Source: Microbacterium sp. Bi121 (GTDB lineage: Bacteria > Actinomycetota > Actinomycetes > Actinomycetales > Microbacteriaceae). From it: 64,000 bases of DNA. A program made the position numbers and the translations under genes. This document shows positions 27,942 through 36,656 of the stretch, piece after piece (the first letter of the stretch is position 1; each line of letters starts with the position of its first letter). Under the pieces are notes generated by a model. It searched no databases, was not told the DNA's origin, and saw only the letters and a program-made list of their open reading frames with translations. The stretch spans positions 1 to 64,000 of the forward strand of contig NZ_CAKKLJ010000003.1 of assembly GCF_918698005.1 (NCBI RefSeq). Direction: 5' to 3'.

Positions 27942-28991
27942 TCAGTCAGGAGAAGCGTCGGTCTCGGCGACCGGTGAACACGGCAGATCGTCGTCGACGT
28001 CGCCGAGGGCACGGTGCCAGGCGTGCAGCGCGTCGGCGGATGCGTCGCTCAGGCGAGCGGCATCACCCACTGACCCTCCGGGCGAGCCGGAGGAGGAGGA
28101 CGATGGACCGCTGGTGATCCCCGGGGGTGCGTGAGCGGGGCCGGTCGGTCGGACGGGCACACCGGTGGCGTCAGGCTCGGCCGTGGACGTCGCCTGTTCG
28201 AAGGCCGGTGTCGCGTACCGCTCGACGAAGGCGGACGATGAGACGAGCACGGCGGTGGATGCTGTGACTCTCGACCCGTCCGTCACGGCATCCGCGCGCG
28301 GCGGCAGGTTCACAACCGGCGATTCCACGACGACGTCCGTGCCCGTATCCGCTCCCGGTGTTGAAGGAGCGGGAGGAACGACTGCCTCGACGGCATCCAG
28401 AACCGGAGGCACTGCATCTTCTACGGTGCTGCCGAGCGCTGCTGTCGTGGCATCCACCGAGCCGGCGATGTCGGTGACAGCATCCGGGAGGGCGAGGTCA
28501 TCGACCAGATGCCCGACGATGGGCACGTCGGAGACGACTTCGAGCACGGGGTCGGTGAGCTGAGCGACGGGGGAGTCCTGGAGGGCATCCGTCAGCGGGG
28601 TCGTGACCTCCGCGACGGTCTCGGTGGTTGCTTGCGCGACCGGGGTGACGATCGGCGGGACCACGTCGCGGACGACGGGAATCGCCTGGACTGTCGCGGC
28701 GACCGTGTTCGTCGCGGGGGCGGCGACTGCCGGGACCGTCTTCGTGACGACGGGTGCCACCTTCTCGACGACGGTGGGGACCGCCTCCTTGACGACGTCG
28801 GAGACGAGGCCAGAACCGGCGCCGACAGTCGAGCCGATGAGCGAGGTCACGCCGTCCAGAGGTCCGTCCGCATCCTCATCGGCGTGCGCAGTACCACTGG
28901 AGACGAGAAGCGTGAGCGCGGCCCAGGCGAGCACGATGAACGCGCCCCAGCCGATACTGGTCGAGAGCCGACGGGTTGCTGTTGAATTCAC
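27942..28991 (-). CDS. exported Val/Ala/Pro-rich protein of unknown function
   Basis: A 349-residue protein. I chose the GTG at 28991 because GGGGAGG lies five bases upstream. A signal peptide follows (RRLSTSIGWGAFIVLAWAALTLLVSSGTAHA). The mature part has a low-complexity series of amphipathic Val/Pro segments (VVKEAVPTVVEKVAPVVTKTVPAV, VVRDVVPPIVTPVAQ, PVAQLTDPVLEVVSDVP) and a Ser/Gly/Pro-rich C-terminal third. I see no wall-anchor motif and no catalytic motif. It is encoded just upstream of the chaplin-like gene on the same strand, with 90 bases between them, so both may form part of one surface layer. Confidence 0.7.
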   Translation of the reverse strand: MNSTATRRLSTSIGWGAFIVLAWAALTLLVSSGTAHADEDADGPLDGVTSLIGSTVGAGSGLVSDVVKEAVPTVVEKVAPVVTKTVPAVAAPATNTVAATVQAIPVVRDVVPPIVTPVAQATTETVAEVTTPLTDALQDSPVAQLTDPVLEVVSDVPIVGHLVDDLALPDAVTDIAGSVDATTAALGSTVEDAVPPVLDAVEAVVPPAPSTPGADTGTDVVVESPVVNLPPRADAVTDGSRVTASTAVLVSSSAFVERYATPAFEQATSTAEPDATGVPVRPTGPAHAPPGITSGPSSSSSGSPGGSVGDAARLSDASADALHAWHRALGDVDDDLPCSPVAETDASPD

Positions 28992-29518
28992 GTTCACCTC
29001 CCCCTCTGAGGAAACGTCGCGCCAGCATGCCGCGCGTGTTTGTCGAGACCATACCCATGGTTTCGAGGCTTGTCCAGGGGCCTTGATCGACGCCATCAGG
29101 GGGTGTACACGGGTCGGACGCGCCCGAGAAAATTCCCTCTTGACTTCTCCCCAAGTTGTACACACCCCGCAGCGGCAGAGGAAACCTTCAATCACTGATT
29201 TAAGCAGGTTGCCATCCACAGGGTGGGGAAAAGGGAAATCGCAGGTAAGGGCACAAATAAAAGTCCAACATGAAAGCGCGCCACAGGGTTATCCACACCC
29301 GTTCTGCACAGACACTCCGAAGTTGTTCGCACCCTCTCCACAGAGTTATCCACAGGCCGTGTTGCATGGGGAAAACTCCGCTCTTAGCGTGGACGAGCGA
29401 CGAGATGTCGGTGGTGTGTGGTTCGCTCGCAGTGGCCGCGGAACACTCCGTGGTCGCCTGGCCGGGGAACGCAGCATCCCTTGCCGTAACACCAGCCAGC
29501 CGCACCGAAGGGAGCCCC
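28992..29518. promoter_or_regulatory. 527-bp gene-free region upstream of dnaB with a DnaA-box cluster
   Basis: Two perfect DnaA boxes TTATCCACA lie at 29289-29297 and 29346-29354. Weaker ones are TTGTACACA (29156-29164), one mismatch from the actinobacterial TTGTCCACA, and CCATCCACA (29212-29220). The stretch is markedly richer in A and T than its surroundings. It must also carry the promoters of dnaB and of the divergent exported-protein gene. Regulation of dnaB by DnaA, or DnaA titration near the origin, is likely; a replication origin here is less likely because dnaA and dnaN are absent. Confidence 0.65.
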
Positions 29519-30892
29519 GTGTCGATAGCCGACATCTCGGAGGAGCGACTCGGAGGGCAGCGCAAGCCAGAACGCACCCCGCCGCACGACCTCCTCGCAG
29601 AACAGAGTGCCCTCGGCGGCATGCTCCTGTCGAAGGACGCCGTGGCCGACGTGATCGAGACGCTCAAGGGCGCCGACTTCTACATCCCCAAGCACGAGCT
29701 CATCTTCGAGGCGATCCTGTCGCTGTATTCGCACGGCGAGCCGACGGACGTCGTCGCCGTCACCGACGAACTGATCAAGACCGGCGAACTCGGCCGCGCA
29801 GGTGGCGCCGACTACCTTCACACCCTGACCTCGATCGTCCCCACGGCGGCGAACGCGGGGTACTACGCGAGTATCGTGTCGGAGCGCTCAATCCTCCGCC
29901 GCCTCGTCGATGCCGGCACGCGCATCGTGCAACTCGGCTACGACGGCCAGGGCGACGCGACGGACATCGTCAACAACGCGCAGGCCGAGATCTACTCGGT
30001 CACAGGCACCGAGACCGCCGAGGACTACGTCCCGCTCACCGTCGCCGTGGATGCCGCGGTCGAGGAGATCGAGGCAGCGAGCGGACGCGATGGCTCGATG
30101 ACCGGTGTTCCCACCGGGTTCAAAGAGTTGGACGAGCTCACCAACGGCCTGCACGGTGGTCAGATGATCGTCGTCGCCGCAAGGCCGGCCATGGGCAAAT
30201 CAACGCTGGCTCTCGATTTCGCTCGCGCCGCGGCGATCGGACACAACCAGCCCGCGATCTTCTTCTCGCTCGAGATGGGCAAGAGCGAGATCGCGATGCG
30301 TCTGCTCAGTGCAGAGGGCGCCATTCCGCTGCAGCACATGCGCAAGGGAACGCTCGACCCGCGCGACTGGACGACAGTCGCTTCGACGCGTGGCCGCATC
30401 AACGACGCGCCGCTGTACATCGACGACAGCCCGAACATGACGCTCGTCGAGATCCGCGCGAAGTGCCGCCGGCTCAAGCAGCGCGCGGGCCTCAAGATGG
30501 TCGTGATCGACTACCTGCAGCTGATGACGAGCGGCAAGCGCGTCGAGTCGCGTCAGCAGGAGGTCTCGGAGTTCTCTCGTGCGCTGAAGCTGCTGGCCAA
30601 GGAGCTGCAGGTTCCGGTCATCGCGCTCTCGCAGCTGAACCGTGGTTCAGAGGCTCGTCAGGACAAGAAGCCGCAGATCAGCGATCTTCGCGAGTCGGGC
30701 TCTATCGAGCAGGATGCCGACATGGTGATCCTGTTGCACCGCGACTCCGTCTACGACAAGGACGTGCGTCCCGGCGAGGCCGACCTCATCGTCGCCAAGC
30801 ACCGAAACGGCCCGACCGCGACGATCAACGTGGCGTTCCAGGGCCACTACTCGCGCTTCGCCGATATGGCCCCGGGCGGGGACTTCAACTAG
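29519..30892 (+). CDS. dnaB: replicative DNA helicase
   Basis: A 457-residue DnaB. The N-terminal helical domain (HDLLAEQSALGGMLLSKDAVADVIETL) is followed by the RecA-like motor with Walker A ARPAMGKST, the DnaB motif IFFSLEMGKSEIAMRLL, Walker B VVIDYLQLM, ALSQLNRGSE and the arginine-containing HRNGPT segment. I chose the GTG at 29519, preceded by GAAGGGAG; the frame is open much further upstream, through the DnaA boxes, but without a start site. It is a single uninterrupted domain without an intein, which some actinobacterial dnaB genes contain. It unwinds DNA at the replication fork. Confidence 0.95.
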   Translation: MSIADISEERLGGQRKPERTPPHDLLAEQSALGGMLLSKDAVADVIETLKGADFYIPKHELIFEAILSLYSHGEPTDVVAVTDELIKTGELGRAGGADYLHTLTSIVPTAANAGYYASIVSERSILRRLVDAGTRIVQLGYDGQGDATDIVNNAQAEIYSVTGTETAEDYVPLTVAVDAAVEEIEAASGRDGSMTGVPTGFKELDELTNGLHGGQMIVVAARPAMGKSTLALDFARAAAIGHNQPAIFFSLEMGKSEIAMRLLSAEGAIPLQHMRKGTLDPRDWTTVASTRGRINDAPLYIDDSPNMTLVEIRAKCRRLKQRAGLKMVVIDYLQLMTSGKRVESRQQEVSEFSRALKLLAKELQVPVIALSQLNRGSEARQDKKPQISDLRESGSIEQDADMVILLHRDSVYDKDVRPGEADLIVAKHRNGPTATINVAFQGHYSRFADMAPGGDFN

Positions 30893-30953
30893 CCGACAGC
30901 GCGCCGGGCCGCCCGCAGGCACCTGAAGGTAGCTGACCCGCTACGGTGTAGCC

Positions 30954-31349
30954 GTGGCCTTCGCTCTGGCTCTGACGGTGATCCTCGCTCTGCTCGCGGT
31001 GTTTCAGATCGCGCTCGCCGCGGGTGCGCCGTGGGGTCATTTCGCGTGGGGAGGGCAGCACCGTGTGCTGCCGCGGAACCTGCGCATCGGAAGCGGCATC
31101 TCGATCGTCATCTACGCGGTCATCGCATTCGTCGCGTGGGAGCGGGTCGGCGCGAGCTCGGTGCTGCCGGACGTCGTGGCGCAGGTCGCGATGTGGGTGG
31201 TGTTCGCGTACTTCGCGATCGGCATCGTCATGAACGCGATCTCGCGCAGCAAGCAGGAGCGCTACACCATGACCCCGATCGTGCTCGCGCTGGCCGTGCT
31301 GTCACTCCTCATCGCGATGGGTCTCGGCGAACTCGCCATGGCGGCATGA
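30954..31349 (+). CDS. small integral membrane protein of unknown function
   Basis: A 131-residue protein with four predicted membrane helices (FALALTVILALLAVFQIALA, IGSGISIVIYAVIAFVAW, VVAQVAMWVVFAYFAIGIVM, MTPIVLALAVLSLLIAMGL) and a conserved-looking loop GAPWGHFAWGGQHRVLP. The start is GTG at 30954. Its stop overlaps the start of the MFS gene (ATGA), so the two are translated together and may cooperate, but no function is known to me. Confidence 0.75.
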   Translation: MAFALALTVILALLAVFQIALAAGAPWGHFAWGGQHRVLPRNLRIGSGISIVIYAVIAFVAWERVGASSVLPDVVAQVAMWVVFAYFAIGIVMNAISRSKQERYTMTPIVLALAVLSLLIAMGLGELAMAA

Positions 31350-32716
31350 CTTCAGCTGACCCTCGCGCTCTCGCCACGGCCGTCGTCACGATCGCGTTCC
31401 TCGGAGCGGTGATCGGCGGCGTCGGAGCGCCGCTGATCACGTCGGTCGCGATCGACCTCGGCGTGCCATTGGATGCCGCGCAGTGGACGCTCACGATCAC
31501 CTTGTTCTCCGGAGCGATCAGCGCCCCCGTTCTCGGTCGTCTGGGTGCCGGTCCTCAGCGCCGATCCACCATCCTCGTCGTCCTTGCGTCGGTAGCCGCC
31601 GGGGGGCTGCTCACGGCGCTGCCGCTTCCGTTCTGGACCCTCCTGCTCGGACGCGCCCTCCAAGAGCTCGGGCTCGGCGTCGTCGCGCTGTTGATGAGCG
31701 TCGCCCGTGATCACCTGCCCACCGAGCGCGCCCACGCGACGATCGCAACGGTGTCGGTGGCATCCACCGTCGGCATCGGCGTCGCCTACCCGCTCATGGG
31801 ACTCATCGACCAGCTCATGGGGCTTCGCGCGGCGTACCTGGTCGGGTTCGTGCTGTCGCTCGCTGCCGTGGGCATCGCCGGGTGGATGATCCCCGAAGAC
31901 CGACCACAACCGCGCTCTCGACTCGATGTGCCCGGTGCCGTGCTGCTGGGCATCGGCATCCTCGGCGTGCTGGCGGCCGTCGCCCAACCGGTCGTCTGGA
32001 ACGCCCCGTGGGTCGGTACCTGCATCCTCATCGTCGCTGTCGCCGCCATCGCGGGGTGGGTGGTCGTCGAGCGGCGCGCCGCCTCCCCGCTGGTCGATCT
32101 CAGATTGCTCGGGCGCGGACCGGTGGTGCGCGCGAACGCCGCGATGCTGTTCGCCGGCGTCGGGATGTATCTGCTCTTCTCGCTGCTGACCCGCTACGTG
32201 CAGACCCCTCTCGAGGCCGGGTACGGCCTGGGACTGTCCGGGGCGCTCGCAGGCGCAGCGCTCATCCCGTTCTCTGTGCTGGGCTTCGTCGCGGGGCGCC
32301 TCACCCCGCGGTTGAGCGCCTGGCTGACCGCCCGTTGGACGTTCGCCGTCCATGCGAGCTGCGTCGTTGTCGCTGCCGTCGTGTTCGCGGGCGCGCCAGC
32401 GCCGTTCGTCCTGACGTTGGCCGCGATGGCGGTTCTCGGCTTCGGTGTCGGCGGAGTGTCGGCGATCATGCCGAGCCTCGTGCTCGACGGCGTGCCGCGG
32501 GCCGAGACGTCCAGCGTTCTGTCGATGAACCAGATCGTGCGCAGCATCGGGTTCAGCATCGGCAGCGCTCTGGCAGGGATGCTGCTGGCGTCGACGACAG
32601 CGGCCGGCGCAGTGTTCCCGCCGGCAGCCGGATATCCGGCCGCGGCGGTGTGGGTGCTGCCGCTGCTCGTCGTCAGTGCCCTCTTCGTCGTTGCCGCCCC
32701 GCAGGTCAGACGATGA
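31346..32716 (+). CDS. MFS transporter (DHA2-like drug efflux type)
   Basis: A 456-residue major facilitator with about 12-14 hydrophobic segments. The motif-A-like loop is degenerate (GRLGAGPQRRSTIL), motif C appears as GIGVAYPLMGLIDQLMG, and the second half starts near SPLVDLRLLGRGPVVRANAAM, a pattern characteristic of DHA2 exporters. It probably exports hydrophobic compounds with proton antiport. Its last 11 bases overlap the end of the convergent endonuclease gene. Confidence 0.82.
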   Translation: MTSADPRALATAVVTIAFLGAVIGGVGAPLITSVAIDLGVPLDAAQWTLTITLFSGAISAPVLGRLGAGPQRRSTILVVLASVAAGGLLTALPLPFWTLLLGRALQELGLGVVALLMSVARDHLPTERAHATIATVSVASTVGIGVAYPLMGLIDQLMGLRAAYLVGFVLSLAAVGIAGWMIPEDRPQPRSRLDVPGAVLLGIGILGVLAAVAQPVVWNAPWVGTCILIVAVAAIAGWVVVERRAASPLVDLRLLGRGPVVRANAAMLFAGVGMYLLFSLLTRYVQTPLEAGYGLGLSGALAGAALIPFSVLGFVAGRLTPRLSAWLTARWTFAVHASCVVVAAVVFAGAPAPFVLTLAAMAVLGFGVGGVSAIMPSLVLDGVPRAETSSVLSMNQIVRSIGFSIGSALAGMLLASTTAAGAVFPPAAGYPAAAVWVLPLLVVSALFVVAAPQVRR

Positions 32717-33491
32717 TGTCCGCGGGCCCGGTCAGCGTGCGCCATCCCTCGGGGCGCGCGGCAGCCTGATCGAGCACGTCAGCGGCCGGCAACGGGCCGA
32801 GGTCGATGCCGGTGAGACCGGGGATGTCGCCGATCGGCACCTGGAACGTCCGGAACGCACCCAGCGGCGGCACCGCCAGCACGCCCTGCGACGTGTCGAC
32901 GAGGTCGGTCTGATCCAGGACGAACCCCGCGGCCGCCAGCCCGCCGGGCGCGTGCCAGGCCGCGATCTTCCAGAACTGCAGAGGAACCCGGATGCCGCGA
33001 TACGGCGGATCCGCGTCGCCGAGCACAGGCGCGGTGAACACCGAGATGCGCTGGTCGGTCGTCTCGGCGTATGCGAGCACGTGGTCCTCGAGCCCCAGCC
33101 AGAGTTCCTTGGACTGGTTGAAGCCGGCCGCCTGCGGCGCGGCGTTCGTGTAGAAGAAGGTCGCTTCCGTGGCATCCCGTGCCTCCTCAGGATCACCCCA
33201 ACCCGGATCACGGCGACGCACGAGATGCCCCCGATCGAGGTCGTTGCGCGAATAGACCTCGGGGCCGGCCTGCTCGTCGGCATCGATCCGCGGGTCGAGA
33301 CGCCAGTCGCCGGTGCGGGGCACCTCGCGCAGCTGGGCGCCATCGATGTTCACGCCCGTGACGGCGGCGAACCGGCGCTCTGGAGCGAGCAGAACGGTGA
33401 AGCGCGGGTACGCCAGATCGCGAACGTCGCCCGATGGGCGGGGGAGAGGGAGAGACGCGGCCAGGAACTCGGAATCGTATCCGTCGGTCAT
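32706..33491 (-). CDS. DNA/RNA non-specific endonuclease (NUC1 family)
   Basis: A 261-residue protein. The catalytic DRGH motif lies in YSRNDLDRGHLVRRRDPGWG, followed by the metal-binding Asn region TEATFFYTNAAPQAAGFNQSKELW, the full active site of the beta-beta-alpha metal NUC1 nucleases. A segment before it (PRFTVLLAPERRFAAVTGVNIDG) also matches the family. There is no signal peptide, so it would act in the cytoplasm or leave by an unseen route. The start ATG is at 33491. It is the last gene of a minus-strand group following the broken patatin gene. Confidence 0.83.
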   Translation of the reverse strand: MTDGYDSEFLAASLPLPRPSGDVRDLAYPRFTVLLAPERRFAAVTGVNIDGAQLREVPRTGDWRLDPRIDADEQAGPEVYSRNDLDRGHLVRRRDPGWGDPEEARDATEATFFYTNAAPQAAGFNQSKELWLGLEDHVLAYAETTDQRISVFTAPVLGDADPPYRGIRVPLQFWKIAAWHAPGGLAAAGFVLDQTDLVDTSQGVLAVPPLGAFRTFQVPIGDIPGLTGIDLGPLPAADVLDQAAARPEGWRTLTGPADIIV

Positions 33492-33522
33492 GGCTCCATC
33501 GTGCCCGAGACCTCCGACGTCG

Positions 33523-34214
33523 TCAGCACCAGAATGCGATGAGTCGGGTGGACACCGCGCGCCCCTGCTCGTAGCCGGCCTCGGCCGCCGGGCGCCTGGC
33601 CGACAGATCCATGAGGTCGTCGCCGAACACCGCCACGGCACGGTCATCGGGGAGGATCGTCTCGACCGCACTGCCACCGGCGCGCAGATCGTCGGTCTGC
33701 GCCGCGAGTTGCATGCCCCAGGCGAGCGGATGCCTCGTCCGCCCGCCGCGTCGAACGTCACCGGTTCGCCCGTTCGGGCATCCACCGCGGCGATCAGCAT
33801 CCGCCTTTCCGGCCACACGGCGTCGGGCAGCCGATGCGCGGTGATCGCGCGCCAGCGGGTTCCCCACGCACCGTCCGACTCGTCATCGAGCACGATCGCC
33901 GCAGCGCCCATGCGGCGTCGCATGTCGGCGGCATCCGATGCCGAAGCGATGATCGCACCGGTGCGCGCCAGGTGATCGACCGACGGCCGGCCGCGCTGAG
34001 ACTGGGGCGGGAGCTGTGCGTCGAGAATCGCCGTATACAACTCGGATGCGGAACCGCTCGTGATCTGCACGGCTGCCGTCGCGCCCGCCGACGTCCCGAT
34101 GATGAGGTCCGCGGCGGCAGCATCCACTCCGCCTTCCAGAAGACCGGCGAGCACCCCGATGGTCCAGGCGTTGCCCGCCGACCCTCCGCCGCCGAGGACG
34201 AGTGCACGCGTCAT
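33523..34214 (-). pseudogene. patatin-like phospholipase, broken by an internal deletion and frameshift
   Basis: The first 150 or so codons read as a normal patatin: oxyanion loop LVLGGGGSAGNAW, nucleophile elbow IIGTSAGATAA, and ARTGEPVTFDAAGG. Close to 33740 the meaningful frame then jumps: the homologous C-terminal part (HPLAWGMQLAAQTDDLRAGG, SAVETILPDD, AAEAGYEQGRAVS) continues in another frame to a stop at 33523. The family segment that should lie between them, with the DGG/DGA catalytic Asp and the following loop, is missing. The gene therefore has lost tens of codons and its reading frame and should be inactive. A sequencing error alone cannot explain the missing segment. It overlaps the phosphatase gene (ATGA). 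Confidence 0.75.
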
Positions 34215-34906
34215 GACTTCGGCGGCTCGAGCGGCAGCTGCGGCCCGTGGTTCCAGGCCAGGATCGCCGGCTGCTCGCGGTCGTACCCGAGCACCGAGAC
34301 GGAGCCGGCGCCGAACGTGATGGATGCTCCGAACCGGGGCGCCTGCCGCAGGAACACGGCCGCGAGGATCCGAAGATAATGACCGTGCGCGATGAGCGCG
34401 ACGTCGCCGTCGACCATCGCGGGCAGCACCCTGGTCAGCACGCGGGATGCGCGCGCCGCGACCTCTTCGACCGTCTCGCCCGGGGTCTCGCCGCGGACGA
34501 CGCCGTGCATGAACGCCGACCAGTCGTACCCGAGCTCGGCGCGGATCTCCTTCGTCGTGCGCCCTTCGTATCCGCCGTAGTCCCACTCGATCAGCAGCGG
34601 ATCGATCTCGGCCTCGAGTCCCGCGAGCTCGGCGGTGCGGCGCGCCCGCTGCAGGGGAGAGCTGAGAACCAGGCGGAAGTCGTACCCGCGCACGAGCTCT
34701 CCGGCTGCCTGCGCCAGCTCCTCGCCGTGCTCGGTCAGCGGTACGTCGGTGCGTCCGGTGTGCCGTCCGGAGCGCGACCACTCGGTCTCGCCATGCCGCA
34801 GCAGCACGAGTTTGCCCTGCGGGTTGTCCGGGGCGGGGCGATCGGGCAGCGGGTCGGCGGCATCCACACGGCAACCGTACTCGCCGACAGGTATCGAGGC
34901 GGGCAT
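34211..34906 (-). CDS. histidine phosphatase family protein (phosphoglycerate mutase-like)
   Basis: A protein of about 231 residues with the phosphohistidine motif VLLRHGETEWS, the conserved Arg in SSPLQRARRTAEL, the acidic EWDYGGYEGRT segment and the second His in ALIAHGHYLRIL. This set defines active histidine phosphatases (sugar or nucleotide phosphatases, phosphoglycerate mutases). The start is uncertain: ATG at 34906 and GTG at 34867 are both possible and neither has a clear ribosome site. The substrate cannot be told from sequence. Confidence 0.82.
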   Translation of the reverse strand: MPASIPVGEYGCRVDAADPLPDRPAPDNPQGKLVLLRHGETEWSRSGRHTGRTDVPLTEHGEELAQAAGELVRGYDFRLVLSSPLQRARRTAELAGLEAEIDPLLIEWDYGGYEGRTTKEIRAELGYDWSAFMHGVVRGETPGETVEEVAARASRVLTRVLPAMVDGDVALIAHGHYLRILAAVFLRQAPRFGASITFGAGSVSVLGYDREQPAILAWNHGPQLPLEPPKS

Positions 34907-34990
34907 CCGTGCCGGAACCGGGGTTATGCCGAAGCATCCCTCGGCGTAGGATCGCGGCCAACGTCGGCCCGATCGCACACGGAGGCTCCG

Positions 34991-35557
34991 ATGCAGAAAC
35001 TGACGATCGACTTCATCATCTCCCTCGACGGATACGGCGCGGCCGAGGGGTGGCCCGGATGGTGGGGGCTGGAGGGCCCCGAGTACCTCGGCTGGCTCGA
35101 CGGTCTTCCGGAGAAGGATCATCCGATCCTCATGGGGGCGACGACCTACCGACTGATGTCGGAGTTCGCGTCGAGCCAGACCGAGGGGGTCGAGTCGCTG
35201 AACGACGTGCAGAAATACGTGTTCTCGTCCACACTTGAAGAGCCGCTCACCTGGGTCAACTCGACCCTCATCCGCGAGGACGCCGTCGATTTCGTGCGGA
35301 CCTTGAAAGAGACCTCCGACCTCCCGCTTCGAACCCTCGGCAGTCTGTCGCTGTGCAGGGCGCTGCTGATGGCAGGGCTTGCCGATCGCTTCCGGGTCGT
35401 CATCTTCCCCGTCATCACCGGTGCGACGGGCCAGGAGCGGATCTTCGACGGCTATCCCGACGTGCGTCTCGACCTGATCGAGTCGCGCACTTTCGACGAC
35501 CGCAGCCAGCTCCTCGAGTACATCCCCACTGTGCTGGACGGTCCTCCAGGCGGCTGA
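34991..35557 (+). CDS. dihydrofolate reductase family protein (RibD C-terminal-like)
   Basis: A 188-residue protein with the fold of the RibD C-terminal/DHFR superfamily: LTIDFIISLDGYGAAEGWPGW, HPILMGATTYRLM, YVFSSTLEEPLTW and the C-terminal VVIFPVITGATGQERIF. These stand-alone proteins are common in actinobacteria, bind NADPH, and mostly have unknown substrates; it is not the housekeeping DHFR. ATG at 34991 follows GGAGG. The methyltransferase gene starts three bases after its stop. Confidence 0.82.
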   Translation: MQKLTIDFIISLDGYGAAEGWPGWWGLEGPEYLGWLDGLPEKDHPILMGATTYRLMSEFASSQTEGVESLNDVQKYVFSSTLEEPLTWVNSTLIREDAVDFVRTLKETSDLPLRTLGSLSLCRALLMAGLADRFRVVIFPVITGATGQERIFDGYPDVRLDLIESRTFDDRSQLLEYIPTVLDGPPGG

Positions 35558-35560
35558 GTC

Positions 35561-36151
35561 GTGAGCATCCAGGTCAGTGACGAGACGCGCCGGAGCGTGC
35601 GCGACGCGTTCGCCGTCATCGAGCGTGCGGACTTCCTCCCGGATGCCGTGCGGCACCTCGCCGATGCCGATCGCCCGGTGATGATCGGGTGGGATGCCAC
35701 GAACTCCCAGCCGTCGACGGTGTTTCGGATGCTGGAACTCCTCGCCGTGCGACCGGGCGATCGGGTGCTCGACGTGGGCAGCGGTTCCGCGTGGACGACC
35801 GCGCTTCTCGCGCACCTCGCCGGGGAAGAGGGGAGAGTGATCGGTGTGGAACGGGTGCCCGAGCTCGTCGAGTTCGGGCGGGACAGGCTCGCTGCCGCCG
35901 GAGTCATCGCCCGCATCGAGCGGGCTTCCGCCGGGGTTCTCGGCCTGCCCGCATCCGCGCCGTTCGACCGCATCCTGGTCTCGGCCGATTTCGCGCGGAT
36001 GCCGGATGCCTTGGTCGACCAGCTCGGGGAGGGCGGGCGGATGGTCGCCCCGATCGCCGGCGTCATGACCGTCGTCGACCGGCGGGACGGGCGCGTGCGG
36101 CGCCGGCAGGATGCGGGTCTCTACACGTTCGTGCCGCTACGGGAGGACTGA
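35561..36151 (+). CDS. protein-L-isoaspartate O-methyltransferase family protein
   Basis: A 196-residue methyltransferase. SAM-binding motif I is DRVLDVGSGSAWTTALLAHLAG. The PCMT-specific upstream block is present (PVMIGWDATNSQPSTVFRMLELL, corresponding to the usual G..ISQP..V motif), as are the acidic post-I residues GVERVPELVEFG and the Pro-containing LPASAPFDRILVSADF. Such enzymes start repair of isoaspartyl damage in proteins. The start is GTG at 35561. Confidence 0.82.
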   Translation: MSIQVSDETRRSVRDAFAVIERADFLPDAVRHLADADRPVMIGWDATNSQPSTVFRMLELLAVRPGDRVLDVGSGSAWTTALLAHLAGEEGRVIGVERVPELVEFGRDRLAAAGVIARIERASAGVLGLPASAPFDRILVSADFARMPDALVDQLGEGGRMVAPIAGVMTVVDRRDGRVRRRQDAGLYTFVPLRED

Positions 36152-36171
36152 ACGACGCCGGCGAGCACCCG

Positions 36172-36396
36172 TCAGGGCCGGACGCGGACCGTCCGACCCT
36201 CGAATGCGACGAGGTCGCCGTCGTGGAGTTGTCGTCCGCGCCGGCGCTCCTCCTCGCCATTGACCTGCACGTAGCCGTCGATGATGACCTCCTTGGCGTC
36301 TCCGCCGGAGTCGAGGAGACCCGAGAACTTGAGGAACTGCCCGAGGCGGATCATCTCGCCGCCGATGGAGACCTCGGTGATCGCTTCGTTCATCAT
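36172..36396 (-). CDS. S4 RNA-binding domain protein (YbcJ-like)
   Basis: A 74-residue protein consisting of a single S4 domain: IRLGQFLKFSGLLDSGGDAKEVIIDGYVQVNGEEERRRGRQLHDGD. This is the alpha-L RNA-binding fold found in YbcJ/YaaA proteins, which are thought to bind structured RNA, perhaps rRNA. The first two codons are both ATG, so the start may be 36396 or 36393. Confidence 0.85.
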   Translation of the reverse strand: MMNEAITEVSIGGEMIRLGQFLKFSGLLDSGGDAKEVIIDGYVQVNGEEERRRGRQLHDGDLVAFEGRTVRVRP

Positions 36397-36435
36397 GTCT
36401 GAATGCTAACCGCCGCCATTGCCTAGGCTGGAGTC

Positions 36436-36615
36436 ATGACCAAGAACTCCCTGTGGACCGTCATCGGCGTCATCGCCGCCGTGGTCATCGCCTGGTGGCT
36501 GGTCGGCGTGCTGTTCTCTCTGCTGTGGTTCATCGCGAAGCTGGCGATCGTCGTGGTGGTGGCCGTGATCGTGTATCTCGTGCTTCGAGGGATGTTCCGC
36601 TCCGACGCGGAGTGA
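36436..36615 (+). CDS. small membrane protein, 59 residues
   Basis: A short gene on the plus strand with ATG at 36436 and TGA at 36613-36615. It encodes a basic N terminus (MTKNS), two adjoining hydrophobic helices (LWTVIGVIAAVVIAWWLVGVLFS and LLWFIAKLAIVVVVAVIVYLVLR) and a charged tail ending FRSDAE. Actinobacterial genomes contain many such two-helix proteins of unknown role. GGCTGGAG lies upstream as a ribosome site. A hairpin follows 40 bases after the stop. Confidence 0.65.
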   Translation: MTKNSLWTVIGVIAAVVIAWWLVGVLFSLLWFIAKLAIVVVVAVIVYLVLRGMFRSDAE

Positions 36616-36656
36616 CGCCGCCCGGCGGATGGCCGGATGCCGATGTACCCGCAGGC

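Noticed and set aside
28992..29518. The DnaA-box cluster as the chromosomal origin
   Set aside because: dnaA and dnaN are not adjacent, and only two boxes are perfect. Regulation or titration is the more modest reading.
29270..29518. An 83-codon N-terminal extension of dnaB
   Set aside because: The frame is open but passes through DnaA boxes, lacks DnaB-like sequence and a start site; the GTG at 29519 has a good ribosome site and the normal N terminus.
33523..33867. A separate small gene of 114 codons inside the patatin region
   Set aside because: Its residues match the C-terminal part of patatin-like proteins, so it is the shifted end of the same broken gene.
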